Shown here in pieces: positions 36,532 through 46,464 of a stretch of DNA of 64,000 nt. Where the stretch lies: contig AP018318.1 of NCBI GenBank assembly GCA_003990705.1, forward strand, positions 1,429,501 to 1,493,500, in the 5' to 3' direction. The position numbers and the translations under genes are program-made. The notes under the pieces are model-generated. The model was given only the letters and a program-made list of their open reading frames with translations. It ran no database searches and was not told the DNA's origin. The DNA comes from Nostoc sp. HK-01 (lineage in GTDB: Bacteria; Cyanobacteriota; Cyanobacteriia; Cyanobacteriales; Nostocaceae). Positions within the stretch are counted from its first letter, which is position 1. Each line of letters opens with the position of its first letter.

Positions 36532-37266
36532 TCAAGCTACCAATGTGACTTTTCCTGTTGCTATCTCATAACGACCGCCAGCAATTCTTAGTTTCTTTTC
36601 TTTGATCAGGCTTCTTAAGATTGTTGAACTTTCTTCTAACCTTTTTACCTGATATTGAACATTAGATATTACAGAATTATCTTCTAAATTGCCTGGTTTA
36701 TTTCTCACCATTTCTACGGCTGGTTTTATTTCTTCCACAAAAGCACCAATTCTACCTGGGAGTGGATCACCTTTAACAGCAGCTGAGACTGCGCCACATT
36801 TTGTATGTCCTAAAACTACTATTAATGGCGCACCTAATACAGCCGTGGCAAATTCTAAGCTACCAATACCTTCTGGGCTAACAATATTACCAGCTACTCG
36901 TACAATAAATAAGTCTCCAAATCCCTGATCAAAAACAATTTCGGCTGGAACTCTAGAATCTCCACAACCTAGTATTGCTGCAAACGGATATTGACCCGCA
37001 GAAATTTCTTGTAAACGCAATTTTGATTGATTTGGATTCATGCGTTTATCTTCTATAAATCTTTTGTTACCATCCATTAATGTTTTTAAAGCTTCTTGAG
37101 GATCTACTATTTGAGGTTTTGGTTCAGGCTTAGATGGTTGTTGGGCAATAGCTTTTTCTCCTTGCCAAATTATACTACCAGTGGCACTAGCACCAACAGC
37201 AACACTGCCTATACCTGCTAATTTAATAAAATTACGCCGCCCAACAAATCCATTAATTCTACTCAT
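36532..37266 (-). CDS. Beta-carbonic anhydrase with Tat signal, copy 1
   Basis: A 244-residue enzyme for CO2/bicarbonate interconversion. The N-terminus has a twin-arginine signal (GRRNFIKLAG followed by a small-residue hydrophobic segment), so it should be exported folded. The beta-class zinc site is intact: Cys and the Asp-Arg dyad in LGCGDSR, then His and Cys in GHTKCGAV. It resembles exported EcaB-type enzymes of cyanobacteria. A close paralog lies about 400 bp upstream on the same strand with the same MxRINGF..RRNF N-terminus, which indicates a tandem duplication. Periplasmic or lumenal location is inferred from the signal. Confidence 0.92.
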   Translation of the reverse strand: MSRINGFVGRRNFIKLAGIGSVAVGASATGSIIWQGEKAIAQQPSKPEPKPQIVDPQEALKTLMDGNKRFIEDKRMNPNQSKLRLQEISAGQYPFAAILGCGDSRVPAEIVFDQGFGDLFIVRVAGNIVSPEGIGSLEFATAVLGAPLIVVLGHTKCGAVSAAVKGDPLPGRIGAFVEEIKPAVEMVRNKPGNLEDNSVISNVQYQVKRLEESSTILRSLIKEKKLRIAGGRYEIATGKVTLVA

Positions 37267-37579
37267 TAGTCAACCTCACTTCCAAAAGGAAATTTATCCT
37301 AAATTGCTGTTTTCAAAATCAAGTAAAATCCTGGTACCTGAAACTGCGATCGCCACTTAGCATATCGCGTTATCAAGGTAAAGATAAATTGATTGATTTA
37401 GCTTAGGAATTTCAAATTTTTACCATAGACTGAAATATATCAGAGTAAGGTATTTCATTTGAACTTAATTTGCATACAAGAATAATATGCTTAACTGTGG
37501 TGTTAGTCTATGGTTGATTTTCTTTGTATAGAAGCAATAAGTAGGGTTTATGATATTCCTAAATATTCCTCAACTACAA

Positions 37580-37614
37580 GAACCCCGACTTTTTCCAAAA
37601 GCCGAGGTTCTAAG
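37580..37614 (-). terminator. Terminator between the two carbonic anhydrase genes
   Basis: AGAACCCCGACTTTT and AAAAGCCGAGGTTCT form a 15-position stem with two mismatches, just past the 3' end of the upstream paralog. This GGGGTTCT type is a common cyanobacterial terminator form. Confidence 0.7.
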
Positions 37615-37662
37615 CCTCTCAATTTTCACCAAATAGATCGGCTGGCTACATCTAGCTATAAA

Positions 37663-38376
37663 TTAAGGAATGAGATTAACTTTGCCAGTATCGATATCGT
37701 AGCAAGCACCAAGAATTTTGAGTTTGCCTGATTGCAACCTCTGACCTAATATGGTGGAACTTTGTTGCAATTTTTTCGCCTGATACTGCACATTGGCAAT
37801 AACCGCATCAGTAGAATTCAGTTTGTTTAATGCAGGTTTGATGCTCTCAGCTACACGACCAATCATACCAGGCATGGGTTCGTTTTTGATGGCTGCGGCA
37901 ACAGCACCGCATTTTGTATGACCTAACACGACAATCAGTTGTGTGCCGAGTACGGCTATAGTATATTCCAAGCTACCAATAACCATATCACTGGCGACAT
38001 TACCAGCAACTCGTACCACAAATAAATCTCCTAATCCTTGGTCGAAAATAATTTCCGCCGGAACTCTGGAGTCAGCACAACCTAAAATAGCCGCAAAAGG
38101 GTACTGTGCTTTGGCTACTAATTGTAAACGTGCTAATGATTGATGGGGATATTGGCGTTTATATTGGATAAATCGTTGGTTCCCATCCAGCAAAAATTTT
38201 AAAGCTTGATTTGGGTTAACTGGATTAGGGTTAGCTGGATTAACATCAGCGATCGCAGTTTTCTGACTATCACCTATCAGGCTACCACCAATCGTCGTAG
38301 CGGCGATCGCTAAACTACCTGTTCCGGCAAATTTCAAAAAGTTACGGCGACCAATAAATCCATTAATTCGCGTCAT
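37663..38376 (-). CDS. Beta-carbonic anhydrase with Tat signal, copy 2
   Basis: A 237-residue paralog of the neighbouring enzyme with the same layout: Tat signal (MTRINGFIGRRNFLKFAG), a Pro/Asn-rich spacer (NPANPNPVNPNQ), zinc-site LGCADSR and GHTKCGAV. I chose ATG 38376 because AGGA lies eight bases upstream and the protein then aligns with its paralog; a start at 38394 would add six residues. It is separated from the downstream copy by a terminator, so the two are probably transcribed independently despite being in tandem. Confidence 0.92.
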   Translation of the reverse strand: MTRINGFIGRRNFLKFAGTGSLAIAATTIGGSLIGDSQKTAIADVNPANPNPVNPNQALKFLLDGNQRFIQYKRQYPHQSLARLQLVAKAQYPFAAILGCADSRVPAEIIFDQGLGDLFVVRVAGNVASDMVIGSLEYTIAVLGTQLIVVLGHTKCGAVAAAIKNEPMPGMIGRVAESIKPALNKLNSTDAVIANVQYQAKKLQQSSTILGQRLQSGKLKILGACYDIDTGKVNLIP

Positions 38377-38693
38377 TAATCTTCCTGACAACATTTTCGT
38401 TGTGATCAGGAAGATATCAAACTTTAACTGGTAGGAAGAGTACCTGCTAATACCAATTCGTAATTCGTAATTAAGAAAGTCAGATATGGCATTGTTTTCG
38501 GGGTTTGAATGTGTTGCCTCATTTTAGAGAACTGATATAACACAGTTTTCTAGTTATTTAATATGGAAGTGATCGCACTAACCGATAATACAATAAGGAC
38601 ACAAGTAACCAATATCATCTGCTTTCTGTTTATAATCTTTGATGTTAATAAAAATGCTCTGCCCTCACGATGTTAATTAAGCACAATAAGTTT
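38377..38693. other. Intergenic region between carbonic anhydrase 2 and the stress-protein gene
   Basis: About 317 bp between same-strand genes. ACCAATTCGTAATTCGTAATT-type short repeats occur near 38450-38475. No gene was recognised; the promoter of the carbonic anhydrase gene should be close to 38380-38450. Confidence 0.35.
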
Positions 38694-39224
38694 CTAAGTT
38701 GGAGAACTTGGTGATGCTGTTAAGGAAGTATGTGTATTTACATTCATTGCACCTTGAACTGTCAGCACTGAACAGGGTGCATGATGCAGGACGTAATTAC
38801 TAACACTACCAAGAAACAATTCACTTATGCCACTCAAACCACGCCGACCGATAACTATGACATCGGCGTTCCAAGTGTGAGCGACTTCACAAATCATCCG
38901 ACTAGGATCGCCTAGTTCTTGGGTAAATTCTGCTGATATACCTTTAGCGATCGCTTGATTTATCAGTAATGTTAAAAATTCAACTCCTTGTTGCTTTAAT
39001 TTTTCCCATTCTCCTAAGTAATACTCTAAATTATGGCTTGGAGATGAGGTATAACCGCTATGTATTTCACCTTCGGAAGTGTTGAGAAAGTCATTATTAA
39101 AAGGAGAAATAACTTGCAACACCATCAATTCTGCATTAGTTAACATAGCTAATGATAGAGCTTGTTCAAATACATAATGACCAATTTCTGTATTGTTAAC
39201 TGCTACTAAAATTTTCTTAAACAT
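38694..39224 (-). CDS. Universal stress protein (UspA family)
   Basis: A 176-residue cytoplasmic protein of the UspA fold. The N-terminal strand (KKILVAVNNTE) and the ATP-binding motif G-x2-G-x9-G-S (GRRGLSGISELFLGSVS, about residues 125-142) are present, so it is likely an ATP-binding member. The last 20 residues are a Thr/Ser-rich extension. It lies about 95 bp downstream of ppsA on the same strand, separated by a repeat-type hairpin. Universal stress genes beside central-metabolism genes are common; a specific role cannot be assigned. Confidence 0.9.
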   Translation of the reverse strand: MFKKILVAVNNTEIGHYVFEQALSLAMLTNAELMVLQVISPFNNDFLNTSEGEIHSGYTSSPSHNLEYYLGEWEKLKQQGVEFLTLLINQAIAKGISAEFTQELGDPSRMICEVAHTWNADVIVIGRRGLSGISELFLGSVSNYVLHHAPCSVLTVQGAMNVNTHTSLTASPSSPT

Positions 39225-39277
39225 AAATTAAAATCCTTAATCATTGGTCTTTTGGTTATGGCAAAAAGTAGGAAGTA

Positions 39278-39306
39278 GAAGGCTAAAGCATAAAACTTCA
39301 GCCTTC
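39278..39306 (-). repeat. Hairpin-forming repeat between ppsA and the stress-protein gene
   Basis: GAAGGCTAAAG and CTTCAGCCTTC are inverted with one mismatch around a 7-base loop, embedded in GAAGT/ACTTC heptamer-like units. It may act as the ppsA terminator. Confidence 0.45.
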
Positions 39307-39318
39307 AGACTTCACACT

Positions 39319-41751
39319 TCATTCTTTTGCTTCAGCTTTGGCAATTTCCAACAATGTCTTGAGTACCGAATCAGGGTTGAGACTGATAGAATCAATTCCT
39401 TGTTCGACTAAGAAACGGGCAAATTCTGGATAATCGCTTGGTGCTTGACCACAAATCCCAATTTTGCGACCATATTTCTTCACAGTAGCGATCGCATTGG
39501 CAATGGTTCTAGTCACGGCTTCATCCCGTTCGTCAAATAAATGGGCGACCAATTCAGAATCCCGGTCTAATCCCAAGGTCAATTGCGTTAAATCATTTGA
39601 ACCAATAGAAAAACCATCAAAAATTTCACTAAATTTATCTGCTAGTTGCACATTACTGGGCAATTCACACATCACATAAACTTGCAGTCCGTTTTCGCCT
39701 CGCACCAAACCATGTTGCGCCATTTCGGCTAATACACGTTTACCTTCTTGGGGAGTCCGACAGAAAGGAATCATGAGAATCACGTTGGCTAAACCCATCT
39801 CATCTCGAACCCGCTTCATAGCCTGACACTCTAGGGCAAAACCTTCACTATAGCGGGGGTCGTAATAACGAGAAGCACCACGCCAACCAATCATCGGGTT
39901 TTCTTCTTTGGGTTCAAATTGCTTACCACCCAAGAGATTGGCATATTCATTACTTTTGAAATCCGATAACCGCACAATTACAGGTTTAGGATAAAAAGCT
40001 GCTGCGATCGTGCCAATACCTTGTGCTAGTTTATCAACAAAGAATTTAGATTTATCTTCATACTGGGCAGTTAACTCAGTAATTTTGTATCTTGCCAATT
40101 CATCTTCTAACTGATCAAAATGAATTAAGGCTAAAGGATGGGCTTTAATGTGGTTGTTAATAATAAATTCCATCCTGGCTAATCCCACACCATCATTCGG
40201 AATCGCTGTTAAACCGAAGGCTTCTTCAGGATTAGCCAAATTCATCATAATTTGCGTATGGGTGCGGGGCAATTTCTCCAAAGGCAATTCTTGTACTTCG
40301 TAAGATAATAAACCTTGATAAACTTTTCCCGTTTCACCTTCAGCACAACTCACGGTAATTTCTGTACCAGTTTTGATGACAGTTGTCGCATTACCACTCC
40401 CAACAAGTGCTGGAATTCCCATTTCTCTAGCGATAATCGCTGCATGACAAGTCCTTCCGCCAGAATTGGTAACAATTGCACTCGCCCGTTTCATAATTGG
40501 TTCCCAATCAGGGTCGGTGCGGTTAGTAACTAGCACTTCTCCCGGTTGAAATTGGTTGATTTGGCGCACATCAAGAATTACTCTGGCTTTACCTTGGCCA
40601 ATCATCTCACCGACGCTGCGACCTGTTAGCAATATTTCACCCTTGTCTTTCAGTTGATATTGTTTGAGAACATTTTTGGTTTTTTGTGACTGGACTGTTT
40701 CTGGACGCGCTTGCACAATAAATAATTCATCAGTCAAACCATCTTTCGCCCATTCAATATCCATCGGGGTGTAAGTTCCCCGCACTTGGGAATAATGTTC
40801 TTCAATAATGCAAGCCCAGTTTGCTAGTTGGAGAATTTCTTCATCGTTGAGGGCAAATTGATTTCGTTCTGCTGGTGGAACAGAGATATTTTTTGTTAAT
40901 TTCAAGCCTTCTAGGTCATAGACCATTTTGATTTCTTTCGTACCCAAGCGTTTTTGAATAATTGGGCGATAACCTTGTTTGAGAGTCGGTTTAAACACCA
41001 AATATTCATCGGGGTTGACTGCACCTTGGACAACGTTTTCACCTAAACCATAAGCTGCGGTAATCAAAGCAGCATCTTTAAAACCTGTTTCGGTATCAAT
41101 AGAAAACATCACACCAGACACTGCCAAATCAGAACGCACCATTTTTTGTACGCCCACTGATAAGGCAATATTAAAATGATCAAAGCCTTTAATTTGTCGA
41201 TATGAAATAGCACGATCAGTAAAAATAGAGGCAAAACACTTATGACAGGCTTCTAAAACGGCTTGCAGTCCGTGGACATTTAAATAAGTTTCTTGCTGAC
41301 CTGCAAAACTAGCATCAGGTAAATCTTCGGCGGTGGCGCTAGAACGCACAGCTACATCAGTATCAGCACCGTATTCTTGGCAAAGATTTTGATAAGATTG
41401 AGCGATCGCTGTTTGTAATTCTGGCGGAAACGGAGTTTGCAACATCAACATTCTCGCTTTTTTGCCACATTGCCGCAGATTCTGCACATCCTCCACATTT
41501 AAATCTGCAAATATCTCTCTCAGTTGTGCTTCTAATCCTGCCGCAGAAATAAAATATCGATAAGCAAAAGCAGTAGTAGCAAAGCCTGTAGGTACCTTTA
41601 CTCCTTTACGCCGCAATTGCTGAATCATTTCTCCCAAAGAAGCGTTTTTACCGCCAACTAAAGGGATATCTGCAATTCCCACATTACTTAAAGGTAAAAC
41701 AAAAGCTTCTTCTGGAGAGGTTGAAGCTAAGTATAACAGGGTTTCTATCAT
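39319..41751 (-). CDS. ppsA: Phosphoenolpyruvate synthase
   Basis: An 810-residue cytoplasmic enzyme that makes phosphoenolpyruvate from pyruvate and ATP. The N-terminal ATP-grasp domain begins with IPLVGGKNASLGEM and includes VAVRSSATAEDLPDASFAGQQETYLNV. The phosphohistidine domain has SGGRTCHAAIIAREMGIPALVG. The C-terminal PEP-utilising barrel has the GSNDLTQLTLGLDRD motif and Cys in IGICGQAPSDYP. The full length matches the family; the shorter pyruvate, phosphate dikinase-type regulatory signatures are absent. It is transcribed toward the stress-protein gene after a 1-kb upstream gap. Confidence 0.96.
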   Translation of the reverse strand: MIETLLYLASTSPEEAFVLPLSNVGIADIPLVGGKNASLGEMIQQLRRKGVKVPTGFATTAFAYRYFISAAGLEAQLREIFADLNVEDVQNLRQCGKKARMLMLQTPFPPELQTAIAQSYQNLCQEYGADTDVAVRSSATAEDLPDASFAGQQETYLNVHGLQAVLEACHKCFASIFTDRAISYRQIKGFDHFNIALSVGVQKMVRSDLAVSGVMFSIDTETGFKDAALITAAYGLGENVVQGAVNPDEYLVFKPTLKQGYRPIIQKRLGTKEIKMVYDLEGLKLTKNISVPPAERNQFALNDEEILQLANWACIIEEHYSQVRGTYTPMDIEWAKDGLTDELFIVQARPETVQSQKTKNVLKQYQLKDKGEILLTGRSVGEMIGQGKARVILDVRQINQFQPGEVLVTNRTDPDWEPIMKRASAIVTNSGGRTCHAAIIAREMGIPALVGSGNATTVIKTGTEITVSCAEGETGKVYQGLLSYEVQELPLEKLPRTHTQIMMNLANPEEAFGLTAIPNDGVGLARMEFIINNHIKAHPLALIHFDQLEDELARYKITELTAQYEDKSKFFVDKLAQGIGTIAAAFYPKPVIVRLSDFKSNEYANLLGGKQFEPKEENPMIGWRGASRYYDPRYSEGFALECQAMKRVRDEMGLANVILMIPFCRTPQEGKRVLAEMAQHGLVRGENGLQVYVMCELPSNVQLADKFSEIFDGFSIGSNDLTQLTLGLDRDSELVAHLFDERDEAVTRTIANAIATVKKYGRKIGICGQAPSDYPEFARFLVEQGIDSISLNPDSVLKTLLEIAKAEAKE

Positions 41752-42747
41752 AGTAGAATTTCCTATAAAACTATAGAGATACCTAAAAGCTTTTACTACA
41801 CAAGGATTGCTATATACATAGCGTTGACTAGCTCCTAAGTCTCATAATCATGTTTATAGAAAGATAATTTGAGGATCTTGTGAGGAGCCAGTCAATAATA
41901 AATATTTTCCTAAAAAAGTAATTGAGCAAGGCACCAAGTAATGAATTGATAAACTAATGCTGGAGAGGATTTCGTTAACGTGCATTGTCAAACTAGGGGG
42001 AATTTCAGAACGATAAGTTTAAATTTATGCCAATGCGAAATACAAATCTTGCTACCAAAGATGAATATTCAGGCTAAAAGAGTGTTTAACCATCGAATAT
42101 CATGAATTTTGCTCATTTATAATAATCAAGGAAATATGCAATAGGTATGGTTAGCTTTACACGTAATCAAGGCTTACTGAGTGAATCGAAAAATCAAGGG
42201 TTTAGATAAAGGTTTGGCTCACTTAAACGCCACATCCTTACACTCATCTACCTTTATTCCTCCACATTTAATCTCAATAACTAATGTTTCTACATTAGTA
42301 TTAGTGAGAGTACGGAAAAATATAGAAGTTTACATAACATTTTATCGTTTAAATGTAGCAATTATTACGTGTAATTTCTTACTGTTCAGATGGTGAATAT
42401 ATATCTTGTATCGCAAAAATTATACTTAATATAATTAAAAAATACTTAGAAAAAATTTTTAAGTCATTGACAAAGAAAGCAGTAAAAATAAGTTTACTGT
42501 ACGTTTGAACTCCATCTTATGACAGATGTTTCCTCGCTTGTTGAAAAATAAAAACTTTTTATCTAAAAATTTTAAGACTCTTTGTCATAATTTTTGAGAA
42601 AACTGTATTTTTTCCGTATTTATATTTTGTTACAACTTCTTAAATATTAATCGAATCGTTATATTTTATACTTTTGCTTTTATAAGTAAATGTTTTTTAA
42701 TAACACTATTACTTCGTAATCTCACAGATGGCACACTGAATCCTTCA
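41752..42747. other. Long AT-rich intergenic region at the edge of the polysaccharide locus
   Basis: About 1 kb between the divergent ppsA and beta-helix genes. Two open frames (42181-42396 on + and 42666-42932 on -) have no ribosome-binding site or recognisable sequence, and I do not call them. The last 350 bp are extremely A/T-rich. It must hold two promoters. No structured RNA was recognised. Confidence 0.45.
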
Positions 42748-44178
42748 ATGTATCTTTGTATGGTTATCGAGAATTCAAGTGTGTTCCCTGTGATAAAAAA
42801 GAGTTTCAGTATCAGCGCATCTTTAGCGCTTCCTTTGGTGTTGGCTAGTTCAATTAGCGCACAAGGGATCAAAGTGTCTTCCAAGACAATTGTTAATTCT
42901 TTAAATACTACTAAAGAAACGACAGTACCCAATCGCCAGCTGATCAGTCAAACAACTATTCCAGTTACATATTATGTAAGTGGTACTGGAAGTGACAGCA
43001 ATAATGGTCTTTCTTCCTCATCTGCTTTTAGAACAATTCAAAGAGCCGCAAATCTGACCAATCCGGGAGATACGGTCATGATTATGAACGGATTATATAC
43101 AAGTCAAGATTATGGAAAAGTGGTGTCCATTACTCGCTCAGGAACTTCAGGAGCATGGATTAAATACCAAGCATATCCAGGACATAAACCTAAAATTAAG
43201 CACCAATCATGGCATGGAATTTTAATTACCAATGGAGCAGCGTATATCGAAATTAATGGGTTAGAGGTTGAAGGAAACAATGCTAACATCACCCTTGATT
43301 ATGCAAAGAGTCAGCAGTACACCGCTAATAACCCTCTGACCAGCGGAAACTGTATCAGTATTGAAGGGCGAAATACCAAACCTCCTCATCACATACGTAT
43401 ACTGAATAATAAAATACATGATTGTGGAAGTGCAGGTATTGGTTCATGGCAAGCAGACTACCTGACTATAGTTGGAAATGAAGTCTATAACAATGCTTGG
43501 TATTCAGTCTATGCAGCAAGTGGCATTTCCCTATACCAGAACCGGAATTATGACACTAATACGGGATATAAAATGTTTGTGACCCACAACAAGGTCTATA
43601 ACAATCGCCAGTACATTCCCTGGATAGTAAACGGGAGAATAGTAGATGGTAATGGCATTATTATTGATGATGCCAGAAATACTCAGAACGGTTCAACTTT
43701 AGGCATATATCAAGGAAGAACCTTGATTGCTAACAACATCTCATATCAAAATGGTGGTTCAGGTATTCTTAGTTATAGCAGTGACCATGTAGACATAATC
43801 AACAACACGCTTTATTTCAATTGCCTAAGCCCAGAAATTACTAAATCGCAACTCTCTGCTGATGAGTCTTCTGATGTCAAGGTTTTTAATAATATTGTCT
43901 ATTCTACCCTTAATAAGAAGGTTAACGGTGCTTGGCTAAGTACAGATATCACCTATAAAAACAATATGTACTTCAATAGTTCCATCATCGATCCTGTGGT
44001 TAGTAGTGATATTGTTGCTAATCCTCAGTTTGTTAATGCTTCAACAGGTGACTTTCGATTACAGTCTACTAGCCCAGCAATTAATAAGGGTGTTCAATTC
44101 ATGAATGATGATTTTCTCAAAAATCCCCGTCCTTCTGGCACATCATCTGATATCGGGGCATACGAGTACCAATTCTAG
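42748..44178 (+). CDS. Secreted right-handed beta-helix protein (pectate-lyase-like fold)
   Basis: A 476-residue exported protein. The N-terminal segment (about 17-42, SFSISASLALPLVLASSISAQ) is a signal peptide. Then VTYYVSGTGSDSNNGLSSSSAFRTIQRAANLTNPGDTV matches the start of DUF1565/polysaccharide-lyase-like beta-helix proteins, followed by many rungs (HHIRILNNKIHDCGSAGI, DYLTIVGNEVYNNA) and the C-terminal DFRLQSTSPAINKG and DIGAYEY. It may cleave, bind or epimerise polysaccharide; catalytic residues cannot be named by eye. The start is uncertain: ATG 42748, ATG 42760 or GTG 42781. It converges with the autokinase gene, the 3' ends being 39 bp apart. Confidence 0.88.
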   Translation: MYLCMVIENSSVFPVIKKSFSISASLALPLVLASSISAQGIKVSSKTIVNSLNTTKETTVPNRQLISQTTIPVTYYVSGTGSDSNNGLSSSSAFRTIQRAANLTNPGDTVMIMNGLYTSQDYGKVVSITRSGTSGAWIKYQAYPGHKPKIKHQSWHGILITNGAAYIEINGLEVEGNNANITLDYAKSQQYTANNPLTSGNCISIEGRNTKPPHHIRILNNKIHDCGSAGIGSWQADYLTIVGNEVYNNAWYSVYAASGISLYQNRNYDTNTGYKMFVTHNKVYNNRQYIPWIVNGRIVDGNGIIIDDARNTQNGSTLGIYQGRTLIANNISYQNGGSGILSYSSDHVDIINNTLYFNCLSPEITKSQLSADESSDVKVFNNIVYSTLNKKVNGAWLSTDITYKNNMYFNSSIIDPVVSSDIVANPQFVNASTGDFRLQSTSPAINKGVQFMNDDFLKNPRPSGTSSDIGAYEYQF

Positions 44179-44217
44179 TAACAAGGATTTTATGAGGTTG
44201 TGTAGCAAAGACTTTAA

Positions 44218-46464
44218 TTATAGAGAAGAACTTCTATCTCCTATTTGCTTTTGTAACACAACCTCTTTTTTAAATTCTTGAGGGCTAAAATATTCTGAAG
44301 TATGGTAGAAATACTTGCTAGATTCATTTTTGTCAATAATGCCATTCACTACTAAACCTAAGACTTGATGATTGGCTCTGTCTAACATCTCCTGTACAGC
44401 AGATGCACTGCTAGAATCAATCACCCCAGGTCGGCCTACTAACAAAATGCCATCAGACATTTGGCTTAAAGCTAGAGCATCAGCAGCCAGGAGAGCAGGA
44501 GGAGCATCAATAATTACACAATCATATTTCGATGAAAAATCCTTAATTAATGCGGCCATCCGCTTTGAGTCAAGCAAAGCCAGGGGATTGGGAGGTCTAA
44601 CTCCCGCAGTTAATACATTAAGATTATCCATTACTTGATTGACAGCAGTATCAACTTCTGACTGACCTACTAAAACTTCACTTAAACCTGCTACATTTGT
44701 AAGTTGCCAGAGATGATGCTGTGAAGGAACTCGCATATCTGCGTCAATCAGTAAAACTCGTCGGCCTAGTTGAGCGATCGCCGCAGCTAAATTTGCTGAT
44801 ACTGTAGACTTGCCTTCTTTAGGTACTGAACTAGTTACGACAATAGTTTTCAGCACCTTATCGGAACTGAGAAATTTCAGATTAGCTTGAATCATCCGAT
44901 AGATTTCGCTAGTTAGAGAGTGAGGCATATCCCTAACAGCAATTTCGGGAGTAGTTAATTTTTTTGTGTCAAGCTTGCGGGAATGTGTTTTGTGAGCAGA
45001 CAGAGGAATAACGCCCAGTAGTGGATATTCAAATACTTCTCTAATTTCCTTAAGTGTTTTGAGAGATTTATCTCTCATTTCTAGGAAGAGGACAGTAGTG
45101 GTAGACAAGAATGCCCCAAACATTACCCCCATGACTAAAATGATCAATTTTTTACCTGATGTTGGTTTTTCAGGAACTAGGGCTTGGGCAATAATCCTGG
45201 CATTGGCAGTATTTCTATTCTCTGCTAATTGTAATTCCTGAACTTTTTTTAGTAGGTTTTGATAAGTTGATTGGTCAACTTCAACTTTTCGTTCTAGTTC
45301 GTGCTGGGTTTGGATTAACTGAGGTATAAATCTCATCCGTCGTTCGTAAACAGAACGGGAATTATACAAAGAAGCTAATCTCTGTTTGAAGCCAAAGCTC
45401 TGCACTTCTAGTTGCAGAAAATTTTGGATCAAGTTTTGTCTGAGTTCACCAATTTGCAATAATCTTGGTGCGAATTGTGATTGTTGTCCCAACGTTTGTG
45501 TAATTTGCTGCTGTAGCAGGTTGGTTAAGTTGGCTTTTCTCGCTTCTAATCCGACGATTACAGGATTGTCATCTAGAAAACGACTGCGTTCATTCGCTAA
45601 CTGTCGTTCTACATCTTGAAGTTGGGTTAAAACGCCTTGCACTGCTGGTGACTGACTCAACGCACTTACCGCAAGAGCATTTTGGGAATTTAGCCCTAGT
45701 TTTTGTCGAAGTTCACTACTTTGGGCGTTTACCTCAGCTAGTTGAGCCTGAATAGCATTAATCTCGTTATCTAAATTTGCAATAATCCCTACGGATGACT
45801 TTGTTTCTTCTGATAAATCTGCAATGTTATTCTTCTGTCTGAATACTCTTAGTGCAACTTCTGCTCTGTTAACACTAGCCTGAGAGATAGGCAACTGCTT
45901 GGCCATGAATTTACGAGTTGCTTCGGCTTCAGCACGACTTGTCAAAATATCATTTTCTAAATAAAGATTCATTAATGTATTGACTACTGCTGCTGCTTCT
46001 TCGGGGTTGTTACTTTGATAACTAACCCGCAACACATCCGTACCACCAATTATTTTAAGCTTTAGTTTCTTTTGTAGTTCTTCAACTTTCAGTGATTCAC
46101 CATTTTCATCTTTGAGCTGTATTTTATCGATAATTTGCTCTAGCAAAAGTGGCGAAGAAATAACTTCTATTTGAGTACTGATAGGATTTTGGGTGGATAC
46201 TAAGCTTTTCAAATCTCCTGCTTGATCCCCCTCATTGTTATTAGGCAAAAGATTAGTACCTACTGTCTTAAAAGAAGGCATTCTGAATAGGAGTTTTCCC
46301 TCAGCTTCATAAGAAGGTTTGATTAGCGTAGCTGCTAAAGCGCTGAGAGCAATTGTACCTATAACAATACTAGTTACACATAACCATCGTCTTTTTAATA
46401 TCATTAGGTAATGGCTAAAGTCTAAATCAAGAGATTCTCTAGATTCCATAATGTTTTTTGCCAT
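44218..46464 (-). CDS. Polysaccharide co-polymerase / tyrosine autokinase (Wzc-type)
   Basis: A 748-residue inner-membrane protein. The N-terminal Wzz domain (about 15-190) starts with a transmembrane helix (WLCVTSIVIGTIALSALAATL). A coiled-coil periplasmic region (about 190-430) and a second helix (about 447-467) follow, then the cytoplasmic BY-kinase domain with Walker A SSVPKEGKST, Walker A' VLLIDADMR and Walker B CVIIDAPPALL. The C-terminal tail has a tyrosine cluster (KYFYHTSEYF) for autophosphorylation. It controls chain length and assembly of exopolysaccharide made by the Wzx/Wzy machinery encoded upstream. It is the last gene of the minus-strand run. Confidence 0.95.
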   Translation of the reverse strand: MAKNIMESRESLDLDFSHYLMILKRRWLCVTSIVIGTIALSALAATLIKPSYEAEGKLLFRMPSFKTVGTNLLPNNNEGDQAGDLKSLVSTQNPISTQIEVISSPLLLEQIIDKIQLKDENGESLKVEELQKKLKLKIIGGTDVLRVSYQSNNPEEAAAVVNTLMNLYLENDILTSRAEAEATRKFMAKQLPISQASVNRAEVALRVFRQKNNIADLSEETKSSVGIIANLDNEINAIQAQLAEVNAQSSELRQKLGLNSQNALAVSALSQSPAVQGVLTQLQDVERQLANERSRFLDDNPVIVGLEARKANLTNLLQQQITQTLGQQSQFAPRLLQIGELRQNLIQNFLQLEVQSFGFKQRLASLYNSRSVYERRMRFIPQLIQTQHELERKVEVDQSTYQNLLKKVQELQLAENRNTANARIIAQALVPEKPTSGKKLIILVMGVMFGAFLSTTTVLFLEMRDKSLKTLKEIREVFEYPLLGVIPLSAHKTHSRKLDTKKLTTPEIAVRDMPHSLTSEIYRMIQANLKFLSSDKVLKTIVVTSSVPKEGKSTVSANLAAAIAQLGRRVLLIDADMRVPSQHHLWQLTNVAGLSEVLVGQSEVDTAVNQVMDNLNVLTAGVRPPNPLALLDSKRMAALIKDFSSKYDCVIIDAPPALLAADALALSQMSDGILLVGRPGVIDSSSASAVQEMLDRANHQVLGLVVNGIIDKNESSKYFYHTSEYFSPQEFKKEVVLQKQIGDRSSSL

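Noticed and set aside
42181-42932. Open frames of 71 (+) and 88 (-) codons in the gap before the beta-helix gene
   Set aside because: No ribosome-binding site, no family resemblance and low-complexity AT-rich sequence; the second overlaps the start of the beta-helix gene.
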